From Pseudomonadota bacterium (GTDB lineage: Bacteria; Pseudomonadota; Gammaproteobacteria; Steroidobacterales; Woeseiaceae): a DNA stretch of 40,058 nucleotides. Of this stretch, positions 8,253 through 16,569 are shown in pieces; within the stretch, counting starts at the first letter, position 1, and every line of letters starts with the position of its first letter. The position numbers and the translations under genes were made by a program. The stretch lies in NCBI GenBank assembly GCA_022574185.1, contig JACZSM010000022.1, positions 1 to 40,058 of the forward strand, in the 5' to 3' direction. Under the pieces are notes generated by a model. It was not told the DNA's origin. It saw nothing but the letters and a program-made list of their open reading frames with translations, and did no database searches.

Positions 8253-9074
8253 ATGATTAGTGACGTATCAACGGCTGTGGTCACCGGTGGCGCGCACGGA
8301 ATCGGCAGAGCGCTGTGCCGGCGCCTTGCCCGTGACGGCATCAAAGTGGTTGTCGTCGATCTCGATAAGGAAGCCGCCGACGAAGTTGCAGAAGAACTCG
8401 ATGGTGTTGCGTATGCGACTGACGTTGGCGACGCAGCGGCCATGACGACCCTGATCGATGACATTGAACGCGAGGTGGGGCCGATCGACCTGTTTGCGTC
8501 AAATGCGGGAGTGGTTTTCGGTGACGGTAAATCAGGCTCCGCGTCTGCCGATGGCGTGCTAACCGATGTCGATGATCGATGGGCTGTGTCCTGGCGCGTG
8601 AATGTCATGGCGCATGTGTATGCGGCTCGCGCGCTCGTGCCGCGAATGATAAAGCGCGGCGGCGGCTATCTCGTCAATACCGTGTCAGCCGCCGGCATGC
8701 TGTCATCGATCGGTGATGCTGCCTACTCAGCGACCAAACATGCAGCGCTTGGATTTGCCGAAGCCGTGGCGATCCGACACGGCGATGAGGGCATACGCGT
8801 ATCGGTCGTATGTCCCCAGGCTGTTGCGACACGCATGCTGGATCTTGCTACCGGACCTGGTGCTGCAGAAAATGTTTTTGGCGGCGCCGACCTGGATGGC
8901 ATCGCGACGCCCGAGCAGGTGGCCGACAGCATCGTCGACGGTGTCGCCGACGGTCTTTTCCTGATCACGCCGCATAGCGAGGTTATCGGCTATTTTCAAC
9001 GTAAAGCGAGCAACTATGATCGGTGGATCGGCGGCATGCGAAAATTGCGGCGGCAGTTGCAGGAAGAGAAATAA
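8253..9074 (+). CDS. SDR family NAD(P)-dependent oxidoreductase
   Basis: Classical short-chain dehydrogenase/reductase of 273 residues. The cofactor loop is TGGAHGIG (11-18), NAG is at 84-86, and the catalytic set is S145 with YSATK (Y158, K162). D36 at the end of beta-2 (VVVVDLD) suggests a preference for NAD(H). The reading frame extends back to 8049 inside def, but ATG at 8253 follows a GAGGG ribosome site by five bases and gives the normal N-terminus. It is the last gene of the operon starting at 5395, 7 nt after def. The hydroxyl or keto substrate cannot be told from sequence. Confidence 0.88.
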   Translation: MISDVSTAVVTGGAHGIGRALCRRLARDGIKVVVVDLDKEAADEVAEELDGVAYATDVGDAAAMTTLIDDIEREVGPIDLFASNAGVVFGDGKSGSASADGVLTDVDDRWAVSWRVNVMAHVYAARALVPRMIKRGGGYLVNTVSAAGMLSSIGDAAYSATKHAALGFAEAVAIRHGDEGIRVSVVCPQAVATRMLDLATGPGAAENVFGGADLDGIATPEQVADSIVDGVADGLFLITPHSEVIGYFQRKASNYDRWIGGMRKLRRQLQEEK

Positions 9075-9116
9075 TAAATCGGAGCTATGTGGCTGACGCA
9101 AGGTTGGGATGCGGAC

Positions 9117-10094
9117 TCAGTTCAGTCGCAGGATGACTTTGCCCAGTGCACGTCGTTCGGTAATCGCTTTGAATGCATCCTGGAAATCATCCAGCGCGTA
9201 AGATTCGGTGACGCGTGGCTGCAATTTTTTGGCCGCAATAAGTTGTGTCATTTCCTGCAGGTTCTGCATTTGCAGCGCGGGGTTTTTGGCGGCCCAGGTA
9301 CCCCACCAGACGCCGATGATGCTGGCCTCCTTGAGCAGCGCGATATTTGCGGCGAACTTCGGGATATCACCACTGGCAAAACCAATGACAAGGTAGCGGC
9401 CGTGCCAGGCCGTGGCACGAAATGCCTGATCGGACAATTCGCCACCAACCGGGTCATACACGACGTCAGCGCCATCGCCACCGGTGAGCTCCTTGACGGT
9501 TTCTTTAAGTGGCACTGCGGAGTAGTTCACGGTCTCGTCCGCGCCAGCCGAGACTGCGAATTCAAGTTTTTTGTCAGTGCTCGCAGCAGCAATGACACGT
9601 GCGCCCATAGCCTTGGCGATTTCAACGGCGGTGATGCCGACGCCACCGGCCGCGCCCAGCACGAGCACGGTTTCTCCGGCCTGTAGTTTCGCGCTCTGTT
9701 TCAATGCGTGATAGCTCGTGCCATAGGTTACGGAGAACCCTGCTCCCTGCTCGAAGTCCAGGCCTTCAGGCAGCGCAATCGTGGTTTGTTCGTCCGCGAC
9801 ACACTTGCCGGCGAATGCGTTGCCACGCGTTGCGATGATGACTTTGTCACCCACGGCGAAACGGCTGACACCTTCGCCAATTGCACTGACGATACCGGCG
9901 GCTTCGTTGCCCGGAACGAAAGGCGGTGTAGTCTTGACCTGGTATTCGCCGGCAATGACGAGGATATCGGGAAAATTTATGCCCGCGGCTACGACATCGA
10001 TGACAATCTGTCCGGCGCCAGGTATGGGTTCGTCACGATCCTCGATGACGAGAGAATCGGGTGGGCCGTACTCGTTGCAGACAAGCGCGCGCAT
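9117..10094 (-). CDS. NADPH:quinone oxidoreductase family protein
   Basis: Zinc-independent medium-chain dehydrogenase of the quinone oxidoreductase (zeta-crystallin) group, 325 residues. It shows AAGINFPDILVIAGEY in the substrate domain and the Rossmann loop LGAAGGVG at 146-153. The structural-zinc cysteines of alcohol dehydrogenases are missing. Start ATG at 10094. It is the last gene of the acyl-CoA operon, 21 nt after the thiolase. It may reduce enoyl-CoA-like or quinone substrates; similar proteins are often found beside acyl-CoA dehydrogenases of this type. The exact role is inferred from context. Confidence 0.86.
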   Translation of the reverse strand: MRALVCNEYGPPDSLVIEDRDEPIPGAGQIVIDVVAAGINFPDILVIAGEYQVKTTPPFVPGNEAAGIVSAIGEGVSRFAVGDKVIIATRGNAFAGKCVADEQTTIALPEGLDFEQGAGFSVTYGTSYHALKQSAKLQAGETVLVLGAAGGVGITAVEIAKAMGARVIAAASTDKKLEFAVSAGADETVNYSAVPLKETVKELTGGDGADVVYDPVGGELSDQAFRATAWHGRYLVIGFASGDIPKFAANIALLKEASIIGVWWGTWAAKNPALQMQNLQEMTQLIAAKKLQPRVTESYALDDFQDAFKAITERRALGKVILRLN

Positions 10095-10115
10095 TGGGTC
10101 TCCGTTCGGGTCGTA

Positions 10116-11297
10116 TTATGGAATTTCAAAAAGGGATGCTGCCCCTTGGCCGCCGCCGACGCACATCGTACAGACAACGTATTTCGCACCACGGCGCCTG
10201 CCTTCAATCAACGCATGTCCAACCATGCGTGCTCCCGACATGCCATAGGGATGGCCGATTGAGACCGCGCCGCCGTCGACGTTCAGAATCTCGTTGGGGA
10301 TTCCAAGCTTGTCGCGGCAATAGATGACCTGCACGGCGAACGCCTCGTTCAGTTCCCAGAGGTCGATGTCGTCCATCTTGAGCCCGGTACTCTGCAGAAG
10401 TTTCGGCACAGCGAACACGGGGCCTATGCCCATTTCGTCAGGTTCGCAGCCGGCAACCGCAGTGCCGCGATAAATGCCGAGCGGTTCGAGGCCCCGTTTC
10501 TCGGCAACGCTCGCTTCCATTACGACAGTAGCCGATGCGCCGTCCGACAACTGACTCGCATTACCGGCCGTAATAACGCCGTTTTCACGTACGGGATTCA
10601 GGCCGGCAAGCGCTTCGAGTGTTGTACCCGGGCGATTACCTTCGTCTTTCTCGAGCACGACATCTTCAAAAGATATCTCTTGCGTCTCTTTATTCATCAC
10701 TCCCTTGTTGGACGGTAGCGGCACAATCTCGTCACTGACCCGGCCGGCCTCCTGGGCGGCGGCAGTACGTTGCTGACTCTGCAGCGCGTACTCGTCCTGT
10801 GCTTCGCGGCTGATGCTGTAGCGTTTCGCAACGACCTCGGCCGTGTCGATCATCGGCATGTAAACGTGCTCGTGCAATTCGAGTAGCCGCGGGTCCGATG
10901 TCCTGTGTTTGTTCATATGTTCGTTCTGTACAACGCTAATGGACTCGATGCCGCCGCCAACCATAATGTCAACGTTATCGGCGATAATTGTTTTCGCGGC
11001 CAGCGCGATAGCCATCATGCCCGACGAGCACTGGCGATCGACAGTCATGCCGGCCGTCGTGACTGACAGGCCGGCGGCCAGCGCAGCTTGCCGGGCGACG
11101 TTATGACCCTGGGTACCCTGCGGCATCGCGCAACCCATGATGACGTCGTCGATTTCGGCCACATCGACACCGGCGCGTTCAACGGCGTGCCGGATCGCGT
11201 GGCCACCGAGTGTCGGGGATTCTGTGTTGTTGAACGCGCCTCGGTAGGCCTTGCCGATCGGCGTGCGCGCCGTCGATACGATAACTGCTTGTCTCAT
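10116..11297 (-). CDS. Acetyl-CoA C-acyltransferase (thiolase)
   Basis: Degradative thiolase that cleaves 3-ketoacyl-CoA with CoA into acetyl-CoA and a shortened acyl-CoA. The full 393-residue sequence has nucleophile C90 (DRQCSSGM), NEAFA, H349 ([12 protein letters not shown]) and C379 ([10 protein letters not shown]). Its ATG overlaps the stop of the preceding SDR gene by 4 bp, which shows translational coupling. With the acyl-CoA dehydrogenase and hydroxyacyl-CoA dehydrogenase it provides beta-oxidation steps 1, 3 and 4; no enoyl-CoA hydratase is in the cluster. Chain-length preference is unknown. Confidence 0.93.
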   Translation of the reverse strand: MRQAVIVSTARTPIGKAYRGAFNNTESPTLGGHAIRHAVERAGVDVAEIDDVIMGCAMPQGTQGHNVARQAALAAGLSVTTAGMTVDRQCSSGMMAIALAAKTIIADNVDIMVGGGIESISVVQNEHMNKHRTSDPRLLELHEHVYMPMIDTAEVVAKRYSISREAQDEYALQSQQRTAAAQEAGRVSDEIVPLPSNKGVMNKETQEISFEDVVLEKDEGNRPGTTLEALAGLNPVRENGVITAGNASQLSDGASATVVMEASVAEKRGLEPLGIYRGTAVAGCEPDEMGIGPVFAVPKLLQSTGLKMDDIDLWELNEAFAVQVIYCRDKLGIPNEILNVDGGAVSIGHPYGMSGARMVGHALIEGRRRGAKYVVCTMCVGGGQGAASLFEIP

Positions 11298-12229
11298 TGC
11301 TTGTTTCCCTCGCTGGCCTGGTTTGTCAGGTCGATGCCGAGTTTTGCTGCGCCCTTGCGTGCGAACTTGGTGGTCTGCTCGAAACCACCGGTGAAATCTT
11401 GCATGTCTTTTTCATCGCCAATCTCTGCCCACGCCGCGGCGATACCTTCGGCATTCAAATTGTCTGGAAGCAGGCAAACGCCCTCGGTTTCAAAACCCTT
11501 GTAGACGGCGAAGCTGCCGCCGCCGGCGCAGAGAACCACGCGGCTCGGCGCATCGGGGCCGACGAGAAACACGACGCCAGGGCTAACCGACTCGGGTGAC
11601 AGGAGCTTATAGACGTCCTCCGGGAACAGGCCGTCCGTCATCGCTGTGCCGGCGGCGGGCGCCAGGCAGTTGACACGGATATTGTACTTCACGCCCTCGA
11701 GATGCAGCGTGTTCATCAGTCCGACCAGCGCCATTTTCGCTGCGCCGTAATTCGCCTGCCCGAAATTGCCGTACAAGCCGGTGCTCGACGTTGTGAAAAC
11801 GATACGGCCATACGACTGGTCGCGCATGATTTCCCAGGCGGCCTTGGTGCAATTTGCGCTGCCCATCAGGTGTACGTCGATGACGACGCGAAAGTCGTGC
11901 ATCGACATCTTGTGAAACGTCTTGTCGCGCAGAATGCCCGCATTATTAATAAGTATGTCGACGCGCCCCCATTCGTCCATGGCCTGCCTGACCATGTCCT
12001 CAACCTGCGCGTAGTCAGCGACGTCGGCGCCATGCGGCATCGCTTTGCCGCCGGTTTTGACTATCTCCGCGACCACAGCCTCGGCATTGGGGGAGTGTCC
12101 GGACCTGTCGCCGAGATCATTGACGACAACACTCGCGCCGCATCGGGCGAGCGCGAGTGCATGGGCCCGTCCCAGGCCTTGGCCGGCACCCGTAACGATG
12201 GCCACCTGGCCATCCAGTCTGATCGTCAT
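11294..12229 (-). CDS. SDR, MFE-2-type (3R)-hydroxyacyl-CoA dehydrogenase domain
   Basis: Short-chain dehydrogenase of 311 residues resembling the dehydrogenase unit of peroxisomal multifunctional enzyme type 2 (HSD17B4). Motifs are [13 protein letters not shown] from residue 13, NNAG at 95-98, S148/S149, and Y161 with K165 in [14 protein letters not shown]-terminal tail beyond the Rossmann core (about 250-311) is typical of this subgroup. No hydratase domain is fused. It would oxidise (3R)-hydroxyacyl-CoA to 3-ketoacyl-CoA for the thiolase next door. It lies 32 nt after the acyl-CoA dehydrogenase and overlaps the thiolase by 4 bp. Stereochemistry is inferred from resemblance. Confidence 0.85.
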   Translation of the reverse strand: MTIRLDGQVAIVTGAGQGLGRAHALALARCGASVVVNDLGDRSGHSPNAEAVVAEIVKTGGKAMPHGADVADYAQVEDMVRQAMDEWGRVDILINNAGILRDKTFHKMSMHDFRVVIDVHLMGSANCTKAAWEIMRDQSYGRIVFTTSSTGLYGNFGQANYGAAKMALVGLMNTLHLEGVKYNIRVNCLAPAAGTAMTDGLFPEDVYKLLSPESVSPGVVFLVGPDAPSRVVLCAGGGSFAVYKGFETEGVCLLPDNLNAEGIAAAWAEIGDEKDMQDFTGGFEQTTKFARKGAAKLGIDLTNQASEGNKQ

Positions 12230-12261
12230 GCTGACACCTTCTGCAGAAACTTCGTCATCGT

Positions 12262-13491
12262 TCAGGACGTTGAAGTCTTGCTATAGGGGCGCAACACGTC
12301 GCGTGCAACCACCATGCGATGAACTTCATCGGGTCCGTCGGCAAGCCGCAGTGTGCGCGCCGCCATGTACATTGCCGCGAGCGGAAAATCCTGCGATAAG
12401 CCGGCTGCGCCATGCAACTGGATCGCATCGTCGATGATGCCGAGAGTGATGATCGGAACAACGGCCTTGATCTTCGAGATCCAGACGCGGGCGTCGCGCA
12501 CGCCACCGGTGTCAATGACATGCGCGGTCTGTAGAGTCAGCAGCCGCGCCATGTCGATATTCATGCGTGCGTTGGCGATCGTATCGTAGTTACCGCCGAG
12601 TTCGGCCAGCGGTTTGCCAAACGCAATTCTGGATACGGAGCGCCGGCACATGAGGTCCAGTGCCCGTTCCGCCATACCGATCGCGCGCATGCAGTGATGG
12701 ATGCGGCCGGGGCCGAGCCGACCCTGAGCGATTTCGAAACCACGTCCGGGTCCGAGCACGATATTGTCCTCGGGCACGCGTACGTCGGTGAACTTCAGGT
12801 GCATATGCCCATGCGGGGCGTCGTCAATTGCGAATACTTTCATCGCGCGAACGACTTCGACGCCCGGCGTGTCCATTGGGATCAGAATCTGCGAATGCTG
12901 CTTGTGGCGGTCATTGTCGGGATTGGTTTTGACCATGCAAATAATGAGTTTGCAGCGTTCATCGCCGGCGCCCGAAATGTAAGTCTTCTCGCCATTGATC
13001 ACCCACTCGCCATTATTAAGTACGGCCGTGGTGGCTATGTTGGTCGCGTCGGACGACGCGACGCCGGGTTCGGTCATAGCATAGGCTGAGCGAATTTCAC
13101 CGTTGAGGAGTGGCTCCAGCCATTGCTGCTTTTGCTCATCCGTGCCGTAGCGCTCGAGCACTTCCATGTTGCCCGTGTCGGGCGCACTGCAATTAAATAC
13201 CTCGGCGGCAAGATGTGCACGACCGGTTTCTTCCGCGAGATACGCATATTCGACCGTGCTCAGGCCATAGCCTCGCTCGCTGTCGGTCAACCAGAAATTC
13301 CACAGGCCCTGCTTGCGGGCTGCCGATTTGAGGCCATCGAGAATTTCGGCCTGGCGGTCGGTCAGAGACCAACGGTCCCCCTTATCGACTTCGCTGAGAA
13401 ATTCTTCATCAACGGGGGCGACCTTTTCGTTGACAAATGCCCGCACCGCATCGAGGAGCGGTTTAACTCGTTTGCTTACTCCGAGATTCAT
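12262..13491 (-). CDS. Acyl-CoA dehydrogenase (ACAD10/11-like)
   Basis: FAD-dependent acyl-CoA dehydrogenase, first step of beta-oxidation, 409 residues. It shows an N-terminal helical domain, the FAD-binding middle segment (AYAMTEPGVASSDATNI and INGEKTYISGAG), and the C-terminal helical domain (RIAFGKPL, IQLHGAAGLSQDFPLA). The segment spacing and the LADGPDEVHR ending resemble the ACAD10/ACAD11 subgroup, which handles 4-hydroxy or branched acyl-CoAs in mammals. Start ATG at 13491. It is the first gene of a four-gene minus-strand operon, 77 nt after the regulator on the same strand. Substrate class is inferred. Confidence 0.92.
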   Translation of the reverse strand: MNLGVSKRVKPLLDAVRAFVNEKVAPVDEEFLSEVDKGDRWSLTDRQAEILDGLKSAARKQGLWNFWLTDSERGYGLSTVEYAYLAEETGRAHLAAEVFNCSAPDTGNMEVLERYGTDEQKQQWLEPLLNGEIRSAYAMTEPGVASSDATNIATTAVLNNGEWVINGEKTYISGAGDERCKLIICMVKTNPDNDRHKQHSQILIPMDTPGVEVVRAMKVFAIDDAPHGHMHLKFTDVRVPEDNIVLGPGRGFEIAQGRLGPGRIHHCMRAIGMAERALDLMCRRSVSRIAFGKPLAELGGNYDTIANARMNIDMARLLTLQTAHVIDTGGVRDARVWISKIKAVVPIITLGIIDDAIQLHGAAGLSQDFPLAAMYMAARTLRLADGPDEVHRMVVARDVLRPYSKTSTS

Positions 13492-13568
13492 GTCTTCGAA
13501 TCTTTGTTATTCGCTGCTGGCGAAATTCAAACCACAATACACAAGTATTGGCATCCTCGATATGCGAC

Positions 13569-15140
13569 TCAATGCGCACCTGGCTCAGTGACCAGCAACG
13601 ATTCGCGAATCTTGTCAATCTGGGGCTTGAGTTTGGGTGGTTGCTCACCGAGGCAATGTTTCTTCCTGGGGCAGGATGAACTTCGCGGGCAAATTATCGT
13701 AGCGCCCCTGCTCGAGCCCTCGCCGATCCAGCCAATATTAAGAATTTTGCTAATACTCTGTAGCTGCTTCTGTGCCTCGTCGGGAACAGGCCCGGAACCA
13801 CCACCAGCATTACAGCTCTGCTCGATTGCATCGATGACATCGAGCGGCTCGATATTCTGTGCGCGCAATGCAGGTGCAAGGTCAACGCCAGCGCAGAGTA
13901 CGTGTGGGTTTCCAGCTGCATCTTTGCTGTGAATCGACCGACAACAGTAAAGACGTTTGTCATCACCATTGCGCAACACCGAAATTTGCGAAGACGGTGC
14001 CTTCGAGTGGGCATTGAGCATGCGGAACACGGCCCAGTGCTGGCACGGGTCGGTGACCATCGTCATGTTACCCCAGGGTAGCGGGATACCGTTGCCGCGA
14101 TAGACGGCACGCAGATTGCCGGGAGCGTAGGCATCAAAGTAGTGCCAGTACGGATACGGGCTGACACTCGACATGCGTCGCATGACCAGAGAAGTCGTCA
14201 AATCGACCTTGTCTCCAACATCGATCGCGTAAGCATGTCGTGCCAGAAATTGGCGAAAGGGTGTCTTGGGTGCAAGCAATGCCGCAGCAAAATAGCCGCA
14301 CTCAAAGTCTCGCCAGGCGAACAGGATATCCTGTGCATGGATGTTCGGAGAATCGGCGTCATATCGCCGCCCGGTTGCCGGGCCTCCCGACACCCGTGGT
14401 GTGCGTGCGCCATCGCCATCGTGCAAAACCATATGTGCGATGTGATTGGCAAGATCGAACTTGAGCCGCGCGGGCATCTTCCGGAGAGCATTGTTCAGGT
14501 AAATCTTGTTTGGCGCATCGAAAAACGAGCGCACGATCGTATTGAGCGGTGTTTCCGTGTCGCGGCGATCTATGAACGGCGGCTTGTCGAACCAGTGAAT
14601 CTCCATGCCAAGGTTTGCCGCGATATCGAAAACATCTTCCACACCAAGGGGAAATTGTTTCTTGCCGATGCTCTCGGCGGCGCGTTCAATGTCAGGAAAT
14701 CGATTCTGACTGGATTCCTGGTGGGCGCGAATCAGCAGATGTGCGAATTGACGTCCCGTAGTGCCGGTTTGTGCGAGCAATTCAGGAATTGCCAATTGCA
14801 ACAGGTTCTCGGTGAACAAGAAGCGGGGTTCCAACGGCAACCCGGTTACAGCAGATTGGGCAGGTGCGGGATTGATCGCAGATTCTTCGAGGGTCTCGTC
14901 ATAGAACCAGGTGATCTGCTTCTGAAATATATCGGCGATGACCTGCAGCAGGCGTGTAGACGGCATGCGCCTGCCATTCTCAATCATCGACAAATACGAC
15001 ACCGAGGGACCGGCCTCCGCGTCGATTTGTACGCAGCGAACCGACAGGTCTTCGAGGGTCAGATTATTGCGTTTGCGCAGGGACTTGATCTTGGTTCCCA
15101 GGAAATGCGCTTTTCGTCGCAGGCCTTGCTGGCGGGGCAT
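13569..15140 (-). CDS. ScfR/RamB-type transcriptional regulator (XRE HTH + ImmA/IrrE-like + DUF2083-like)
   Basis: Predicted regulator of short-chain acyl-CoA and acetate metabolism. Residues ~14-80 are an XRE helix-turn-helix (VSYLSMIENGRRMPSTRLL). The middle region is IrrE-like, but the HExxH metalloprotease motif is degenerate (ANHIAHMVLH), so it is probably a sensor, not a protease. The C-terminus is DUF2083-like with a cysteine set ending CPRSSSCPRKKHC. RamB of Corynebacterium and the ScfR family control glyoxylate-shunt and propionate genes, and here the gene is divergent from aceA-glcB. I prefer ATG at 15140 (GAGGTG just upstream) over GTG at 15146. It may control aceA, itself and the acyl-CoA operon behind it. 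Confidence 0.85.
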   Translation of the reverse strand: MPRQQGLRRKAHFLGTKIKSLRKRNNLTLEDLSVRCVQIDAEAGPSVSYLSMIENGRRMPSTRLLQVIADIFQKQITWFYDETLEESAINPAPAQSAVTGLPLEPRFLFTENLLQLAIPELLAQTGTTGRQFAHLLIRAHQESSQNRFPDIERAAESIGKKQFPLGVEDVFDIAANLGMEIHWFDKPPFIDRRDTETPLNTIVRSFFDAPNKIYLNNALRKMPARLKFDLANHIAHMVLHDGDGARTPRVSGGPATGRRYDADSPNIHAQDILFAWRDFECGYFAAALLAPKTPFRQFLARHAYAIDVGDKVDLTTSLVMRRMSSVSPYPYWHYFDAYAPGNLRAVYRGNGIPLPWGNMTMVTDPCQHWAVFRMLNAHSKAPSSQISVLRNGDDKRLYCCRSIHSKDAAGNPHVLCAGVDLAPALRAQNIEPLDVIDAIEQSCNAGGGSGPVPDEAQKQLQSISKILNIGWIGEGSSRGATIICPRSSSCPRKKHCLGEQPPKLKPQIDKIRESLLVTEPGAH

Positions 15141-15151
15141 ACACACCTCAG

Positions 15152-15190
15152 TTGTAAAATTAACACTGTGAAGTTTTTACTGTGAAATTA
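15152..15190. promoter_or_regulatory. Three 14-bp-phased direct repeats, probable regulator operator
   Basis: Three copies of an 11-bp element start at 15152 (TTGTAAAATTA), 15166 (CTGTGAAGTTT) and 15180 (CTGTGAAATTA), each exactly 14 bp after the last. Consensus is YTGTRAARTTW. They lie between the ScfR-type regulator and aceA, and the third copy overlaps the predicted aceA -35 element. The position fits binding by the adjacent regulator. The element differs from the TTTGCAAA-type boxes I recall for RamB/ScfR proteins. Confidence 0.55.
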
Positions 15191-15214
15191 CATAGTTTAT
15201 GGACGTACTATAAC
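15187..15214 (+). promoter_or_regulatory. Candidate sigma-70 promoter of aceA-glcB
   Basis: ATTACA at 15187-15192 (4 of 6 to the -35 consensus), a 16-bp spacer, then TATAAC at 15209-15214 (5 of 6 to the -10 consensus). A start near 15221 would give a leader of about 50 nt to the aceA ATG at 15271. The -35 element shares bases with the third direct repeat, as expected for regulated transcription. Confidence 0.4.
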
Positions 15215-15270
15215 CCGTGAGGGTCTGATTTTCACTACGACTCGCCAGGGATGCGAGACAGGAGGATGGT

Positions 15271-16551
15271 ATGAACCGACGCGAACAGAAAGACAGGCTG
15301 GAGTCGGAATGGGCAGATAGCCCGCGCTGGAAAGGGATTGAACGTACCTATAGCGCCGCAGACGTGGTGAAACTGCGTGGATCGATACAGATTGAGCACA
15401 CGCTGGCTCGGCACGGTGCAGAGAAACTATGGCGCCTTTTAAACCAGGAACAACCTCTTTGTGCGCTGGGCGCCCTGACAGGCAACCAGGCCATTCAGGA
15501 AGTACAGGCGGGCCTCAAGGCGATTTATTGTTCGGGCTGGCAGGTTGCGGGTGACGGCAACAGTGCGGGTGAAATGTACCCCGACCAGAGTCTCTACCCG
15601 GTCGATTCAGTGCCGAAAATGATCGAACGCATCAACAATGCATTTCAGCGTACTGACGAAATCTACTCGCTCAACGGTGATACGGGTACCGACTGGTTTG
15701 CGCCGATCGTCGCTGACGCAGAAGCTGGATTCGGTGGCAACCTGAACGCTTTCGAGCTGATGAAGAGCATGATTCGTGCCGGGGCAGCCGGCGTGCATTT
15801 CGAGGATCAACTGTCGTCGGCGAAGAAGTGCGGCCACATGGGTGGCAAGGTGTTGGTGCCGACAAGTGAAGCTATCGCCAAGCTTACCGCTGCGAGACTC
15901 GCGGCGGATGTGCTCGGCGTGCCGACAGTGTTACTTGCACGTACCGATGCCGATGCCGCCAATCTGATCACGTCGGATTGCGATGAGCGCGATCAGCCAT
16001 TTATTACCGGTGACCGTACGTCCGAGGGCTTTTTCCGCACCATGGCCGGGCTCGACCAGGCAATCGCACGTGGCTTGGCTTACGCGCCGTACGCTGACAT
16101 GATCTGGTGTGAAACATCCAAGCCGGATCTCGATCAGGCGCGTCGCTTCGCCGAGGCGATTCACGCAGAGTTCCCGGATCAACTGCTGGCCTACAACTGC
16201 TCACCGTCGTTCAACTGGAAGGCGAACCTGGGCGATGAGTCGATGCGTCATTTCCGCGAAGACCTCGGCAAGATGGGCTATAAGTTCCAGTTCATCACGC
16301 TGGCGGGCTGGCACGTGTTGAATTCGAGCATGTTCCGACTAAGTCGTGCTTACAAGGCAGACGGCATGTATGCTTACTCGCAGCTGCAGCAGCAGGAGTT
16401 TGCTGACGAGCAGTTCGGGTTCCGTGCAACGAAGCATCAGTCGTTCGTAGGTGCTGGATATTTCGACGCCGTGCAGAACACGATTATGAACGGACTGACG
16501 TCAACAACGGCGCTGGCTGGCAGCACCGAAGAAGAGCAGTTCGTCGCATGA
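15271..16551 (+). CDS. aceA: Isocitrate lyase
   Basis: First glyoxylate-shunt enzyme, splitting isocitrate into glyoxylate and succinate so cells can grow on acetate or fatty acids. The 426 residues match the short bacterial form (near 430). The active-site loop KKCGHMGGK is at 185-193 with catalytic C187, and the later segment [10 protein letters not shown] is also conserved. ATG at 15271 is preceded by a strong GGAGG site. It is divergent from the ScfR-type regulator and 18 nt ahead of malate synthase G, which takes up the glyoxylate. Confidence 0.97.
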   Translation: MNRREQKDRLESEWADSPRWKGIERTYSAADVVKLRGSIQIEHTLARHGAEKLWRLLNQEQPLCALGALTGNQAIQEVQAGLKAIYCSGWQVAGDGNSAGEMYPDQSLYPVDSVPKMIERINNAFQRTDEIYSLNGDTGTDWFAPIVADAEAGFGGNLNAFELMKSMIRAGAAGVHFEDQLSSAKKCGHMGGKVLVPTSEAIAKLTAARLAADVLGVPTVLLARTDADAANLITSDCDERDQPFITGDRTSEGFFRTMAGLDQAIARGLAYAPYADMIWCETSKPDLDQARRFAEAIHAEFPDQLLAYNCSPSFNWKANLGDESMRHFREDLGKMGYKFQFITLAGWHVLNSSMFRLSRAYKADGMYAYSQLQQQEFADEQFGFRATKHQSFVGAGYFDAVQNTIMNGLTSTTALAGSTEEEQFVA

Positions 16552-16569
16552 TTTACATGGGGATTGTCA

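Noticed and set aside
13497..13513. CGAAT/ATTCG inverted repeat before the acyl-CoA dehydrogenase gene as an operator
   Set aside because: Only five bases per arm and a single copy, so not distinguishable from chance.
14142..15185. Long plus-strand frame of 347 codons opposite the regulator
   Set aside because: Shadow of the minus-strand regulator, whose domains are recognisable.
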